Origin: Herbinix sp.
GTDB lineage: Bacteria; Bacillota; Clostridia; Lachnospirales; Lachnospiraceae
Direction of reading: 5' to 3'
Length of the DNA stretch: 64,000 nt
Assembly: GCA_029238935.1 (NCBI GenBank)
Contig: JAQZBN010000015.1
Coordinates: forward strand, 56,198-120,197
The position numbers were made by a program, and so were the translations under genes. How positions within the stretch are numbered: the first letter of the stretch is position 1; each line of letters begins with the position of its first letter. Shown here one piece after another: positions 27,277 to 38,100 of the stretch. The notes beneath the pieces were generated by a model. The model worked only from the letters and a program-made list of their open reading frames with translations, was not told the origin of the DNA and did no database searches.

Positions 27277-28119
27277 TTATTGATTATCTATGGATTCAAC
27301 GCAATTATTCATTAACATTGCGATTGTCATCGGACCTACACCTCCGGGAACCGGTGTAATTGCACTTACGTTGTTAAAGACATCGTCAAAGTCTACATCA
27401 CCACAGATTTTATTATATGCATCTCGATGAATTCCTACGTCGACGACAACAGCACCTTCCTTAACATAATCCTTCGTAATAAACTTCGGCTTCCCTATGG
27501 CAACAATCAGAATATCGGCTCTCTTTGTTACTTCCTTCAAATCTTTCGTCCTGGAATGGCAGATCGTTACTGTAGCGTTTTCTCTTAACATAAGAAATGC
27601 CATTGGTTTCCCAACAATATTGCTTCTTCCAACAATAACACATTCCTTACCTGACAAATCGATTTTGGAACGCTTCAGCAATTGAATCACTCCGGCTGGA
27701 GTACAGGAAACAAAACCCTTATGGCCAATACTTAATGCCCCGACATTTTGGGGATGAAATCCGTCTACATCTTTTTTGGGGTCAATCGTATTAACTATGA
27801 AATCTTCATTCATATGCTTCGGTAATGGAAGCTGAACTAAGATTCCATTAACCTTTTCATTCGCATTTAAATCTCTTACCAGGGAAAGCAGCTCCTCTTG
27901 CGTAGTAGTATCTGGGAGCTCATAGGATAGGGAATTGATACCGATGTATTCACAAGCCTTTTTCTTGTTTCCTACATAGACTGAGGAAGCAGGATCATTT
28001 CCGACTTGAATTACGGCCAATGTGATTTCGATCCCTTGAAGCTTTAACTGTTCTACTTTATCCTTTAATTCATCCTTAATATCGGCTGATATTTTCTTAC
28101 CATCTATGATTACTGCCAT
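27277..28119 (-). CDS. folD: Bifunctional methylenetetrahydrofolate dehydrogenase/cyclohydrolase
   Basis: 280 residues. The catalytic Tyr48...Lys52 pair is in YVGNKKKACEYIG. PLPKHMNED, GRSNIVGKPMA (NADP-binding) and TPVPGGVGPMT at the C-terminus are diagnostic. It interconverts methylene-, methenyl- and formyl-tetrahydrofolate. AGGAGAG precedes the ATG. Confidence 0.96.
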   Translation of the reverse strand: MAVIIDGKKISADIKDELKDKVEQLKLQGIEITLAVIQVGNDPASSVYVGNKKKACEYIGINSLSYELPDTTTQEELLSLVRDLNANEKVNGILVQLPLPKHMNEDFIVNTIDPKKDVDGFHPQNVGALSIGHKGFVSCTPAGVIQLLKRSKIDLSGKECVIVGRSNIVGKPMAFLMLRENATVTICHSRTKDLKEVTKRADILIVAIGKPKFITKDYVKEGAVVVDVGIHRDAYNKICGDVDFDDVFNNVSAITPVPGGVGPMTIAMLMNNCVESIDNQ

Positions 28120-28174
28120 GGTTGATCTCTCCTATTCCAATTGCTATATTTTTCCGATTGCTTAAATCATATTT

Positions 28175-28203
28175 ATTCTAATATATTCTTACGAATATCA
28201 CAA
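28175..28203 (-). promoter_or_regulatory. Probable folD promoter
   Basis: Minus strand: TTGTGA (28203-28198), 17-bp spacer, TAGAAT (28180-28175), about 56 bases upstream of the folD start. Confidence 0.5.
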
Positions 28204-28352
28204 GAAGTATTTGCATTACCGATGATATTCTATAAAAATCTATGGAATTGCATATCACTTCAGTAATATCTATTATATGAAATCGGACATACAATAGGAA
28301 GGTCTTGAGGTGTTCCATCAGTAGGAAAGACAATTCCTTGTATTTATTTATA

Positions 28353-28379
28353 AAGCAGCTGTCATATCGGCAGCTGCTT
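28353..28379 (-). terminator. Terminator after the aconitase-like gene
   Basis: AAGCAGCTG (28353-28361) and CAGCTGCTT (28371-28379), perfect 9-bp stem with a nine-base loop, just past the stop at 28396. The downstream minus-strand tail is TATAAATAAAT, so T-run support is weak. Confidence 0.65.
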
Positions 28380-28395
28380 CCATAATAAAATGCTA

Positions 28396-30678
28396 TTAAC
28401 TTCTGTAATAATTAATGAGACAACCACTCAGAATTATTTCTCTCTCATCGTCGGTGAGTTCTCCCAGTCGTAATGAGAACTCCTTCATTCCTTTGTTAAC
28501 GACATAAGCTTTGATCTCAGAATGCTTTTCGGCAACCGCTTTTTTTACATCTTTTAGGAAGAGATAATCCCCATGATCAAAGGTTAGTTCTCCGTCTAAT
28601 AAGAAAGGAAGCATACCCCAATTAATCAGATTAGAACGATAACGCTTAGTTGCATATTCCTTTGCAATATTAGCAAAACCTCCGAGTACTTTCTGACAGC
28701 TGGCTGCCTGTTCTCTTGCAGAACCATCCCCTGGTTTCACAGCATAGATAGTACTACCAACCTGAACGGTCTTTGGGTCAATAGCAAAGGAACCGGAAAT
28801 AATATCGTAGACTTCTTTTATTTCTGCATTAGAGGAAAGAATGTCCTCTCCGGCGATTCTGGCTTTCTCTACTTTTTGAATATCCTTAGCTCTTCCAACA
28901 TAAGCAGGATCCTTACGGGACAAAGTATATTCTGCGAGACCTAAAGGATTGGAGCGATAGGAAGAGGTTTCACCGGATGGGATTAACTCATCGGTTGTGG
29001 TAACCGGATCATGGATAACGGATACTACCTTTAAGATCATATCTTCCGTCAATTCTGACATGACTGGCCAATCTACGATACCTGGCCCAAATTTTAAATC
29101 TACAGAAGGATCCGCTTTACCGACACCATTATAAACACGATTTTCGTAGATACTACTGTCGTAGAAATATTTCGGTTTTGTATAATTAACATCAATATGC
29201 TCAGCTGATGTTAAATAACCCTTATTTGCAGCGGTCGCTGCGATCGATCTCGCATCCATTAAAGCTACAGAAGCGATCTGTCCATTGGTTATCTTAGACC
29301 CTTCTCTATTCGGGAAATTACGTGTAGTATGGCGGATACTGAAGCCATTATTTGCAGGAACATCACCTGCACCAAAGCATGGTCCACAGAATGCAGTACG
29401 AATGGTTGCTCCGGTGGACATTAATTTTGCTACGGATCCGTTCTTTACCAGTTCCATGAATACCGGTTGACTGGCAGGATATACGCTGAGTGAGAATTCA
29501 TCAGTACCTATGTATTTTCCGTCTAGAATATCAGTTGCATCACAAATATTTTCAAAACCACCACCAGCACATCCGGCTATGGTTCCTTGGTCTACATAAA
29601 GCTTTCCGTTTCTTATTTTATCCTTTAAGGAATATTTCACCTTGCTGCCTAAACTAACGATTGCTTTTTTCTCTACTTCGTCCAGAATATCGGTTAGGTT
29701 GGCGTTTAAATCATCAATGGTATATACATTGCTTGGATGAAACGGCATTGCGATCATTGGCTTAATCTCTGATAGATCCACTGTAACGAAACCATCGTAA
29801 TATGCCACTGCTTTCGGTGCCAATTCTTTGTAATCCTGTGGTCTGCGATGGATCTCATAAAATTCCTTAACCGATGCGTCTGTTACCCAGATAGAGGATA
29901 AACATGTAGTCTCGGTTGTCATAACATCAACACCAATACGGAAATCAACGCTTAAATTTTTAATTCCATCACCGACGAATTCCATTACCTTATTATTTAC
30001 ATAACCGTTGGCAAATACAGCACCTATAATTGCTAAAGCTACGTCCTGAGGACCAACTCCTCTTCTAGGAGAACCAGTCAAGTAGATACCAATTACTTCG
30101 GGCATATTAATATCATAGGTACGACTCAGTAGCTGCTTAACGATCTCAGGTCCACCTTCTCCTATAGCCATTGTACCAAGGGCACCATAGCGGGTATGGC
30201 TGTCGGAACCAAGGATCATATTTCCCCCTGCAGCTAGCATTTCTCTGGCATATTGATGGATGACCGCTTGATGAGGAGGAACATATATACCACCATATCT
30301 TTTTGCACAGGATAATCCAAACATATGGTCATCTTCATTGATAGTACCTCCAACTGCACATAAGCTATTATGACAATTGGTTAATACATAAGGTACCGGA
30401 AATTGTTCCAGTCCACTGGCTCTGGCTGTTTGAATGATTCCAACAAAAGTAATGTCGTGGGAGGTTAATTTATCAAACTTAATTCTGAGCTTATCCATAG
30501 ATCCTGAGGTATTATGGCTTTTTAGTATCTCATAAGCCATCGTTCCCTGCTTAGCAGTTTCCATATTTATATTAGGTTGTCCTGATTTGGTTTGCAAAGC
30601 AGGGATGGCATCAAAATCATCTTCAATAATCTCAGTTCCGTTTAATAAATATACACCTTTCTCGTATAATTTTATCAT
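28396..30678 (-). CDS. Aconitase-superfamily hydratase (YbhJ-like)
   Basis: 760 residues with the aconitase fold. [31 protein letters not shown] and CGPCFGAGD supply the expected cysteines for a [4Fe-4S] cluster, and a C-terminal swivel domain includes [15 protein letters not shown]. It resembles the YbhJ group more than AcnA, AcnB or LeuC. The likely reaction is hydration/dehydration of a hydroxy acid, but the substrate is not known. No other TCA or leucine genes are nearby. AGGAGG precedes the ATG. Confidence 0.8.
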   Translation of the reverse strand: MIKLYEKGVYLLNGTEIIEDDFDAIPALQTKSGQPNINMETAKQGTMAYEILKSHNTSGSMDKLRIKFDKLTSHDITFVGIIQTARASGLEQFPVPYVLTNCHNSLCAVGGTINEDDHMFGLSCAKRYGGIYVPPHQAVIHQYAREMLAAGGNMILGSDSHTRYGALGTMAIGEGGPEIVKQLLSRTYDINMPEVIGIYLTGSPRRGVGPQDVALAIIGAVFANGYVNNKVMEFVGDGIKNLSVDFRIGVDVMTTETTCLSSIWVTDASVKEFYEIHRRPQDYKELAPKAVAYYDGFVTVDLSEIKPMIAMPFHPSNVYTIDDLNANLTDILDEVEKKAIVSLGSKVKYSLKDKIRNGKLYVDQGTIAGCAGGGFENICDATDILDGKYIGTDEFSLSVYPASQPVFMELVKNGSVAKLMSTGATIRTAFCGPCFGAGDVPANNGFSIRHTTRNFPNREGSKITNGQIASVALMDARSIAATAANKGYLTSAEHIDVNYTKPKYFYDSSIYENRVYNGVGKADPSVDLKFGPGIVDWPVMSELTEDMILKVVSVIHDPVTTTDELIPSGETSSYRSNPLGLAEYTLSRKDPAYVGRAKDIQKVEKARIAGEDILSSNAEIKEVYDIISGSFAIDPKTVQVGSTIYAVKPGDGSAREQAASCQKVLGGFANIAKEYATKRYRSNLINWGMLPFLLDGELTFDHGDYLFLKDVKKAVAEKHSEIKAYVVNKGMKEFSLRLGELTDDEREIILSGCLINYYRS

Positions 30679-30725
30679 CCTTTATCCTCCTATTAACAAT
30701 ACAATTTCTATTTTAATCTTATCGG

Positions 30726-31244
30726 TTAATCAACATAGCCTTCATCTAAATAAATATTGAACTCTTCATCACATACAATCGTCGAAGAAGGTAATATACC
30801 GTTCTTTGCTTGAACAGAAAGTGTTATGTTGTTATCATCTTTTTGATCAAAAGAAACATTAATATTTCCCTTTAATACATCATTAAAATAGCCTGCATCA
30901 ACAAACATTTCTTCCTGATTTTCCAACTTGAACTTAATCTCTAAATTCGCTTGCTGTGGATATAAGTCAATTTGATCATAGAATAAGTTCTGCTTTTTAC
31001 TTGGTTCCAGATTTTCCACTTTCAGTTCTTCAGTAAAAGGTCCTTCCACATTAACAAAATAAGCCTTTACATATTCTATCTTTACATCAGAATTGTTGTT
31101 AATAATCAAGAAACCACCATCTGTCTCTACTAACATAAGAACCGTGATGACCAAGATTATTACAGCAGATATGATACCAATCAGCTTATAATTATACTGC
31201 TTTCCCTTTGTAGACTGTACTTTTGTTCCTTTTTCACTTTTCAT
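30726..31244 (-). CDS. Unrecognised membrane-anchored protein
   Basis: 172 residues from the ATG at 31244; GGAGG lies nine bases upstream and overlaps an earlier in-frame ATG, which rules that one out. A basic N-terminus (to about residue 20) is followed by one membrane segment (about 22-40). The remaining 130 residues are extracytoplasmic, predicted mostly beta strand, and end acidic (NIYLDEGYVD). No family recognised. Confidence 0.65.
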   Translation of the reverse strand: MKSEKGTKVQSTKGKQYNYKLIGIISAVIILVITVLMLVETDGGFLIINNNSDVKIEYVKAYFVNVEGPFTEELKVENLEPSKKQNLFYDQIDLYPQQANLEIKFKLENQEEMFVDAGYFNDVLKGNINVSFDQKDDNNITLSVQAKNGILPSSTIVCDEEFNIYLDEGYVD

Positions 31245-31287
31245 TCTATAAACCTCCATTATTACTGCTTTTTATCAGACATTCTTT

Positions 31288-31316
31288 ATGATAATCGGTA
31301 AAGAAAAAATAATCAA
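31288..31316 (-). promoter_or_regulatory. Probable promoter of the anchored protein gene
   Basis: Minus strand: TTGATT (31316-31311), 17-bp spacer, TATCAT (31293-31288). Confidence 0.5.
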
Positions 31317-31635
31317 GTCTTATTTTGTCAAATCCTTCAATTGAAACTAAGTTAGTACCGTTTCGTTTCATTTTCCATGGGACGTTTTGACCTTCACAAA
31401 AACTCAAAAATAGTTATTTGCATTATTTTACATTTGATTATCCTCCTTCCCCATCTGAATGGGTACTTATTTGAGTGTCTGATAGGAATAAATAATATCG
31501 CATGAATTCTTATTAATATTACTCTACCATATCATTTTCTCCTTATGTAAACAAATTATTTTACCCAATAGTATAAGGCTAATATTTCCATCCGTCAAGA
31601 AAAGCTCAAATTATGGAACGAGAATTCCTCGTTGC
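31317..31635. other. Divergent intergenic stretch without a gene
   Basis: No gene seen. On the minus strand a strong SD, AAGGAGG near 31450, is followed eight bases later by ATG TAA, a start-stop pair that encodes nothing. The rest is AT-rich. Confidence 0.5.
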
Positions 31636-31664
31636 TTGACTATAAAGTATCCGTGGAATATAAT
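31636..31664 (+). promoter_or_regulatory. uxaC promoter
   Basis: -35 TTGACT (31636-31641), 17-bp spacer, -10 TATAAT (31659-31664). Predicted start near 31671, giving a leader of about 25 bases. It excludes the longer reading-frame start at 31636. Confidence 0.8.
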
Positions 31665-31695
31665 GGAGCAAATAGGAAAGCTTGGAGGTAACTAT

Positions 31696-33096
31696 ATGAA
31701 AACGTTTATGGATCAGGATTTTCTCTTGTCCAATGAAACTGCAAAAAAATTGTATCATCAATATGCTAAGAATCTCCCTATCATTGATTATCATTGCCAT
31801 ATTAGCCCCAAAGAAATTGCGGACAATATCCGATTTGATAATATAACCAAATTATGGTTAGGAGCGGATCATTATAAATGGCGTCTCATGCGTGCCAATG
31901 GCATCCCTGAATACTATATCACCGGTGAAGCTACCGATCGTGAAAAATTTGATCAATGGGTGATTACTTTAGAACGAGCCGTTGGCAATCCTCTATACCA
32001 CTGGAGTCATCTGGAGCTTCAACGTTATTTTGATTATTATGGGGTATTATCATCGGAGACTGCAGATGAGGTCTGGGAACTTTGCAACAAAAAACTAGCG
32101 GATCCCAATATGAATGCGAAAAATATAATCTCATTATCTAACGTTACGGTATTATGCACCACCGATGATCCGATTGATTCTTTAGAATATCATAAGGAAA
32201 TTGCCATGGATACAAACTTTACTACTAAGGTTCTACCGGCATTTCGTCCGGATGAAGTTATTGCAATCGAAAAGGCTTCTTATCCGGATTACTTGAATAA
32301 ATTATCGAAGGTTAGCAGTTGTATCATTTCAGACTTTTCTTCACTCTGCGAAGCAATCAAACTTCGAATGGAATATTTTAATGAAGTGGGATGTTCCGTT
32401 TCCGATCACGGCCTTGACTTTGTAATGTACTACCCTTCGACTCCTGATGAAGTTGATGCGATCATAAAGAAAAGATTGGCTGGAGAAACTTTGACGCAGA
32501 TAGAGACACTCAAATATAAAACTGCCATATTAATTTTTGTTGCCAAGGAATATCACAGACTTAACTGGGTTATGCAGCTTCATTATGGTGTAAAGAGAGA
32601 TAATAATACTCGTTTTTATCAAAAAATCGGAGCGAATACAGGTTTTGACTGTATAAGTAATTACTCTTCTTCCGCAGAACTCGCTAACTTCTTAAATGCC
32701 CTTGATACTACAAATCAACTACCGAAAACAATTTTGTATTCCTTAAATCCAATCGAAAATGCTGCGATTGATACTGTTGTCGGTTGTTTTCAAGATCAGT
32801 CCGCAGTAGCTAAAATTCAACACGGATCTGCTTGGTGGTTTAACGATCATATCACCGGAATGAAAGAACAAATGTCCTCTTTGGCTAATCTAGGTCTATT
32901 GAGTAATTTTATCGGAATGCTGACAGATTCAAGAAGTTTTCTTTCCTATACAAGACATGAGTATTTTCGCAGAATCTTATGTGATATGATAGGTACTTGG
33001 GTTGAAGCAGGAGAATTCCCTAATCAGGAAAGAATTCTTTCGCAACTAGTTAGTGATATTTCTTATCATAACTGCAAAAAATATTTCAATTTCTAA
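31696..33096 (+). CDS. uxaC: Glucuronate isomerase
   Basis: 466 residues from the ATG at 31696 with GGAGG upstream. The metal-binding DYHCHISPKEIA and the C-terminal LTDSRSFLSYTRHEYFRR are typical of UxaC, which isomerises glucuronate to fructuronate and galacturonate to tagaturonate in the cytoplasm. It stands alone between its own promoter and terminator; UxaA/UxaB/KdgA-type partners are not in the window. It fits an organism that uses pectin or xylan side chains. Confidence 0.95.
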   Translation: MKTFMDQDFLLSNETAKKLYHQYAKNLPIIDYHCHISPKEIADNIRFDNITKLWLGADHYKWRLMRANGIPEYYITGEATDREKFDQWVITLERAVGNPLYHWSHLELQRYFDYYGVLSSETADEVWELCNKKLADPNMNAKNIISLSNVTVLCTTDDPIDSLEYHKEIAMDTNFTTKVLPAFRPDEVIAIEKASYPDYLNKLSKVSSCIISDFSSLCEAIKLRMEYFNEVGCSVSDHGLDFVMYYPSTPDEVDAIIKKRLAGETLTQIETLKYKTAILIFVAKEYHRLNWVMQLHYGVKRDNNTRFYQKIGANTGFDCISNYSSSAELANFLNALDTTNQLPKTILYSLNPIENAAIDTVVGCFQDQSAVAKIQHGSAWWFNDHITGMKEQMSSLANLGLLSNFIGMLTDSRSFLSYTRHEYFRRILCDMIGTWVEAGEFPNQERILSQLVSDISYHNCKKYFNF

Positions 33097-33135
33097 AATG
33101 AAACCTAGATTTTTAGATACATAGGAATCAAGTAA

Positions 33136-33180
33136 GGCTATTCTCTTTCCAACGCTGCAGACAATCGGTAGAGAATAGCC
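33136..33180 (+). terminator. uxaC terminator
   Basis: GGCTATTCTCT (33136-33146) pairs with AGAGAATAGCC (33170-33180), followed by TTTTTATT. Confidence 0.9.
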
Positions 33181-33212
33181 TTTTTATTATGTACATTGAT
33201 CAGATTCGCTAA

Positions 33213-34631
33213 TTAACGAAACAGGTTTGTCTCATACCTCATGCGAAATTCATCGACCGGCATTGGTTTGGCATAATAATACCCTTGGGCATAATTACAA
33301 CCGATACTTTTTAGGAATTCCACCTGGGCCAGATTTTCAACCCCTTCACAAATCACCTGCATATTCAAGCGATCTGCCATCTCAACAATTTTTTTCATTA
33401 TAATACTAGTTCGTCTTCCATCCGCTAATTCATTTAAGAAGCACTTATCTAGTTTTAATGTATTGATTGGAATTTGATTGAGCATATTCAATGAGGAATA
33501 GCCGGAACCAAAATCATCCATTGATACTAAGAAGCCCATCTCACTCATATCATTCATGAATTGAGGTGTATTGTCTAAATCCATGAATGCGCTTTCAGTT
33601 AGTTCCAGTTCGATCATTGTTTTGGGAATTTGATACTTTTTCATTAAAGAATCCAGTCTCTTTAGATAATCATTTTTTCTTAAATGATTTCTTGACTGAT
33701 TAACAGATACCGGTACCACGGAAATACCATGGTCGATCCAATAACGGATTAACTTGCATACCTCTTCGAGAACATAAAAATCCAGCTCAATAATAAAATC
33801 ATTCTTTTCAAAAACAGGAATAAAAACATCGGGCACTAGAAATCCATTCGTCTTGGTATTCCATCGAACCAACGCTTCTGCTCCAACTATCTTATTTTGG
33901 AAGATATCGTATTTTGGTTGGTAATAAATGATAAATTCCTTCTCAGATAAAGCATGTTCCATATTTTCTTCAACCATCTTTTCGTTCATGAAACGCTTTT
34001 GTATCTCTTTATTAAAGAACGCATAGCTATTGACGGTATTTTTTGCCTGTGCACGAGCTAAATCTGCTTTGTCGATAGAAAGATAGATATCTTTTTCCGA
34101 GATAGTACTGCTCTGTTCATGATGATCCAACTTATAAAGATAAATTCCGCTGCTATAAGATAAGCGAACTGTAAAATCATCTACTGTACAATATTCTAAT
34201 TTTATATACATCTTTGACAAATAATCAGTGATATCATGTTCATTATCGAAAGGTAAAAATAATACAAAACGGTCTCCATTATGTCTTGATAAAAGTGCTT
34301 TTGAAGGAAGCATTTTTGTCAAACTGACTGCCAGTTGTTTTAAAACCAGATTTCCATATTCATATCCATAATTCTCAATAACATATCGAAATTTATTTAT
34401 ATTAATAGATACCATGGCATAATTCATCTTTTGATGTTTATTTTCTATTAATACTTTACTAACCTCATAGACAAATTTATTAATATTCCATAGATCCGTT
34501 ATGGTATCCCGATCTGTGAATTGGTTAAGCTTTTGATTAAACTTATGCATCTGAATTATATAAGCACATAATACAATACCAAGCAGCAGTATCAGTGATA
34601 ATATAATGAAGTGAAAGTAACCGTCGTTCAA
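33213..34631 (-). CDS. Membrane protein with degenerate GGDEF and intact EAL domain (cyclic-di-GMP phosphodiesterase)
   Basis: One N-terminal membrane segment, a GGDEF-fold domain whose signature is degraded to RHNGDRF, and an EAL domain with all expected catalytic motifs: GAEALVRW, ELTES, DDFGSGYSS, LKLDK, CEGVE and AQGYYYAKP. It should hydrolyse c-di-GMP, the first domain perhaps sensing GTP. A TTG at 34631 is the preferred start: GGTGGTGA lies just upstream, and a promoter with -10 at 34670-34665 would put the earlier GTG (34661) at the transcription start. The nearby 35103-38666 gene is its larger relative. Confidence 0.88.
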   Translation of the reverse strand: MNDGYFHFIILSLILLLGIVLCAYIIQMHKFNQKLNQFTDRDTITDLWNINKFVYEVSKVLIENKHQKMNYAMVSININKFRYVIENYGYEYGNLVLKQLAVSLTKMLPSKALLSRHNGDRFVLFLPFDNEHDITDYLSKMYIKLEYCTVDDFTVRLSYSSGIYLYKLDHHEQSSTISEKDIYLSIDKADLARAQAKNTVNSYAFFNKEIQKRFMNEKMVEENMEHALSEKEFIIYYQPKYDIFQNKIVGAEALVRWNTKTNGFLVPDVFIPVFEKNDFIIELDFYVLEEVCKLIRYWIDHGISVVPVSVNQSRNHLRKNDYLKRLDSLMKKYQIPKTMIELELTESAFMDLDNTPQFMNDMSEMGFLVSMDDFGSGYSSLNMLNQIPINTLKLDKCFLNELADGRRTSIIMKKIVEMADRLNMQVICEGVENLAQVEFLKSIGCNYAQGYYYAKPMPVDEFRMRYETNLFR

Positions 34632-34664
34632 ATTGTCACCACCATATTTTACATTTTTCACTCA

Positions 34665-34693
34665 ATTATAACAAATACATACTGCCAACACAA
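34665..34693 (-). promoter_or_regulatory. Probable promoter of the EAL gene
   Basis: Minus strand: TTGTGT (34693-34688), 17-bp spacer, TATAAT (34670-34665). Transcription would start near 34658, supporting the TTG start at 34631. Confidence 0.6.
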
Positions 34694-34747
34694 GGAATAT
34701 TTAAGAGATACGTCATTATTTGTGCTTATTTGTACTTATAATAGCTA

Positions 34748-34981
34748 TTAATGGTTTAACCCTTTTTCTTTATCAGAGTTATGAAACATCGAGACGAATC
34801 CCATAAAAAGGCTTACCATAGCTATAAAGAAAGGAAGAATTATAGAACTATGGGAAGCGGAATGACTAACGATAGATGATACACATAAAAGCATAGCGAT
34901 AAAGCATATCATAGCGAATAAAAGTCCCTCTGTGAAACGCTTATATTTACTAATTCTGTATCTGTTTACTATTTTTTTCAA
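34748..34981 (-). CDS. Small two-segment membrane protein
   Basis: 77 residues: a basic N-terminus (KKIVNRYRISKYKRF), membrane segments at about 18-36 and 46-66, then a short polar tail. No family recognised. It lies between the two c-di-GMP genes, in the same direction, which suggests but does not prove a link. Confidence 0.5.
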   Translation of the reverse strand: MKKIVNRYRISKYKRFTEGLLFAMICFIAMLLCVSSIVSHSASHSSIILPFFIAMVSLFMGFVSMFHNSDKEKGLNH

Positions 34982-35102
34982 TATTGATCAACCTGCCTTT
35001 CATTAAAAATCTGATATTATACTGTTCTATTATATAAACGATTCAAATGGAAGAAAGGTTGCATTATTTTTTAATTATTTTTATTATTATTTATTATTTT
35101 AA

Positions 35103-38100
35103 TTATTTTGATCTACTTCTAATTAACTGTTCGAAATCTTTCATTGGGATTGGTCGATAAAAATAATAACCTTGTGCCATATCACAGGAATGTTCCTGAA
35201 GAAATCGAACTTGGTCTTCTGTCTCCACTCCCTCCGAGATTACCTCCATCCCCAAGCCTTTTACAAGTGATATAATACCGGAGATAATAATCTCATCTTT
35301 TTGCTCCATTTTATTCTGCATAAAGAATTCTTTATCCAGTTTAATAATATCAACCGGTAAATTCTTTAAGATATTTAAGGAAGAATACCCAAATCCGAAA
35401 TCGTCGATGGAAAGTAAAAAACCTCTGTGATGCAACTCATTTAGAACTTTCACTGTAAGTTCCAAATCATTAAGAAAGATACTCTCTGTGATCTCAAGTT
35501 CTATTAAGTTCGGTGGAATTCGGTATTTTTCCACGAGACGGTCCAGTTTTTCGATAAAGAAAGAATCCGTAATATGTACTCTTGATAAATTAACGGATAT
35601 AATAAAAGGATCTTGTCCAAGGGACAACCATTCTTTAATTTTACGAAAAACAATATCATAGACATAAAAATCTAATTCCTTTATGAAACCGTTTCGTTCA
35701 AAAATCGGGATGAATTCAATTGGAGGCAATAAGGTTTCATCTGACATTCTCCATCGAACCAAAGCTTCTGCTCCGATGATTGCTAGATTATTCAAATCTA
35801 CTTTTGGTTGTAGAAAGACTTCAAATTCATGATTCGATAAAGCCTTATACATCCGCTGTTCAATCATCTTCTCTTTTTCCATTCTGGTATGAAGTACCTC
35901 ATCATAGATAACCCATCTACTGGTAAGAGAACCTTTTACTGTTTTTCGAGCCATATTTGCTTTATCGATAGCTTCACTGATTAATGCATCACTTGAAGTA
36001 AAAAAGTAAATCCCACAGGTTAGTATTGGATTTAAGGTAGGAAATTTGGTTTTTATGTTTTTAAAAAAGCTATTACCAATACACTTAACTCTCTTCAGAA
36101 TGTCATCTCGATTTTCATATTTTAGTAAAAGAAGAAATTTATCTTCACTGATCCTACAGCATAATTCATCTTTCACAAGATATTTACTAACTTCGCTGGA
36201 GTAAAAGGTAAGTACCTGATCACCAACCGCATAACCCCATTCATCATTTATATTTTTAAAGCGATCAAAATCGGTATAAAAAATTACTAGTTTCTCAGAA
36301 GGTGTTTTCGCAATCATTTTCATAGCTTCGACTTCAAACTTCGAGAAAGTCAATAATCCCGTTAATGGATCCTTCGCCTTTACTCTATCAACAAAACCTG
36401 TGACATCAGAGGAGCAGACTAAATTAATTTGTTCACCGTTTGGCAGATCTACCAGTGTTGCTGTGGTGCTATACCAAGAATCCGTGTCTTCATTATAGGA
36501 TTCACTCGAAACTCTTCGGTTCGTCTCACTGAGTGACTTCAATGGACAAGTGTCACAAGGTACATTTTTACCAAAGATAGCCTTATAACATAAATCTCCA
36601 ACTTTAATATGAGGAAAAGCTTGTTCGGTATAACTACTTAAAAACATCAGTTCATAGGTACCTGGCTTAATAGCAAAGTTGTTCAGCTTTTGATTGTCAA
36701 GCATGGCTTGAGTAAAAAATATTTCATCCTTTAATTCCTGTTTGTTACGAAGTTGTATGATAAAATTACTAATTAGCTTCGTCAACGTATACAAAGTATC
36801 AAGCTCAGATTTATTCCAGATTCGATCTTTCTTACAATCTTCATAGTTTACGCTTCCAATAAATACATTTGAATCATAGATGGCACATTGTACAACTGCT
36901 TTAGTACCCATAAATTCATAAAAGGCTTTTCGCTCTGGAATTGCATTAGCAAATGATGTATTATTACAATAATACAGACCGGATTCATGAAATAAACTAA
37001 TATATTCATCTATTGTATCTTTGGTCTTTATAATCGGACATTCATTAGAAGCTTTCATTCCATTGATCTTCCATTCATAAGTTACCTTTGATTCTGCTAA
37101 ATTTGTCTTTACCTCAAATACAGAGATACGGGATAAATCATAATACTTTCCTATTTCCGAAAAAATCTGTTCAATGGCTGTACCGATTTCCGCTGCTTCA
37201 TTAACAATATCAAATGCAAAATTGATCAGCTTTTTATCAACACTGGTTAAGGTATCGATTGTATTCGTCTTTACAGGGTTTATTTTCCGAATCGTTTCAC
37301 CTTGATGAACTGAGTTGCTTAACTCGGATTGATACATCACATAATTATTTTTACCATTCTGCTTCGCCTTATATAAGGCAATATCCGCATTCATAAACAA
37401 TTTCGCATAGGTTTTCCCGTGATCAGGAAAAATAGCGGTACCAATACTAACTGAGATACCTCCGGATTTTAACTCAGTTAGTTTATCCTTTGTCATAGAA
37501 AGAACTGCCTTCGCTGCACTACCTAAATGTTCGGTGTTCTTTAAGCTTTTAAAAAAGACAATAAATTCGTCTCCGCCAATCCGACCGACAATATCCGTAC
37601 TGGCAAATAGTTTACTTAGATCGGAGGTAAAAACTTCCAATACAGTATCCCCGTATAAATGCCCCCATTGATCATTAATTTGCTTAAAGTTATCAATATC
37701 GATGATCATTAGACCATGAATATCGTTCGTTTTTTCATGATTACAGTATTCTAGATAGGTTTCTATTTTTTCTCTTGCTGCTGACTGATTATATAAGCCG
37801 GTTAAAGGATCCAGTAAAGTTTTTTGTACCAATTTTTCTTTTTCTTTTTTCTCTTCATCGATATTTGTGGTTTTACCAATGATAATATGCGCAATCCCAC
37901 TGGAATTCCTAATTGCAGTACCCTCATAACGCATCCAAATATACTCATAGTGTTCTCCTAAGGTACGAATCTCGTAATGTATATTATCTTTTCCTTGATC
38001 CATGCTATCACAGTATTGATTAAATACATCAATATCTTCATGATATATCAGATTGCGGTTTATCATATAATTTCGATAATCTGGTATTTCCATATCAATG

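Noticed and set aside
31428..31456. SD followed by ATG TAA on the minus strand
   Set aside because: A start-stop pair has no coding content, and no longer frame follows; likely chance in AT-rich DNA.
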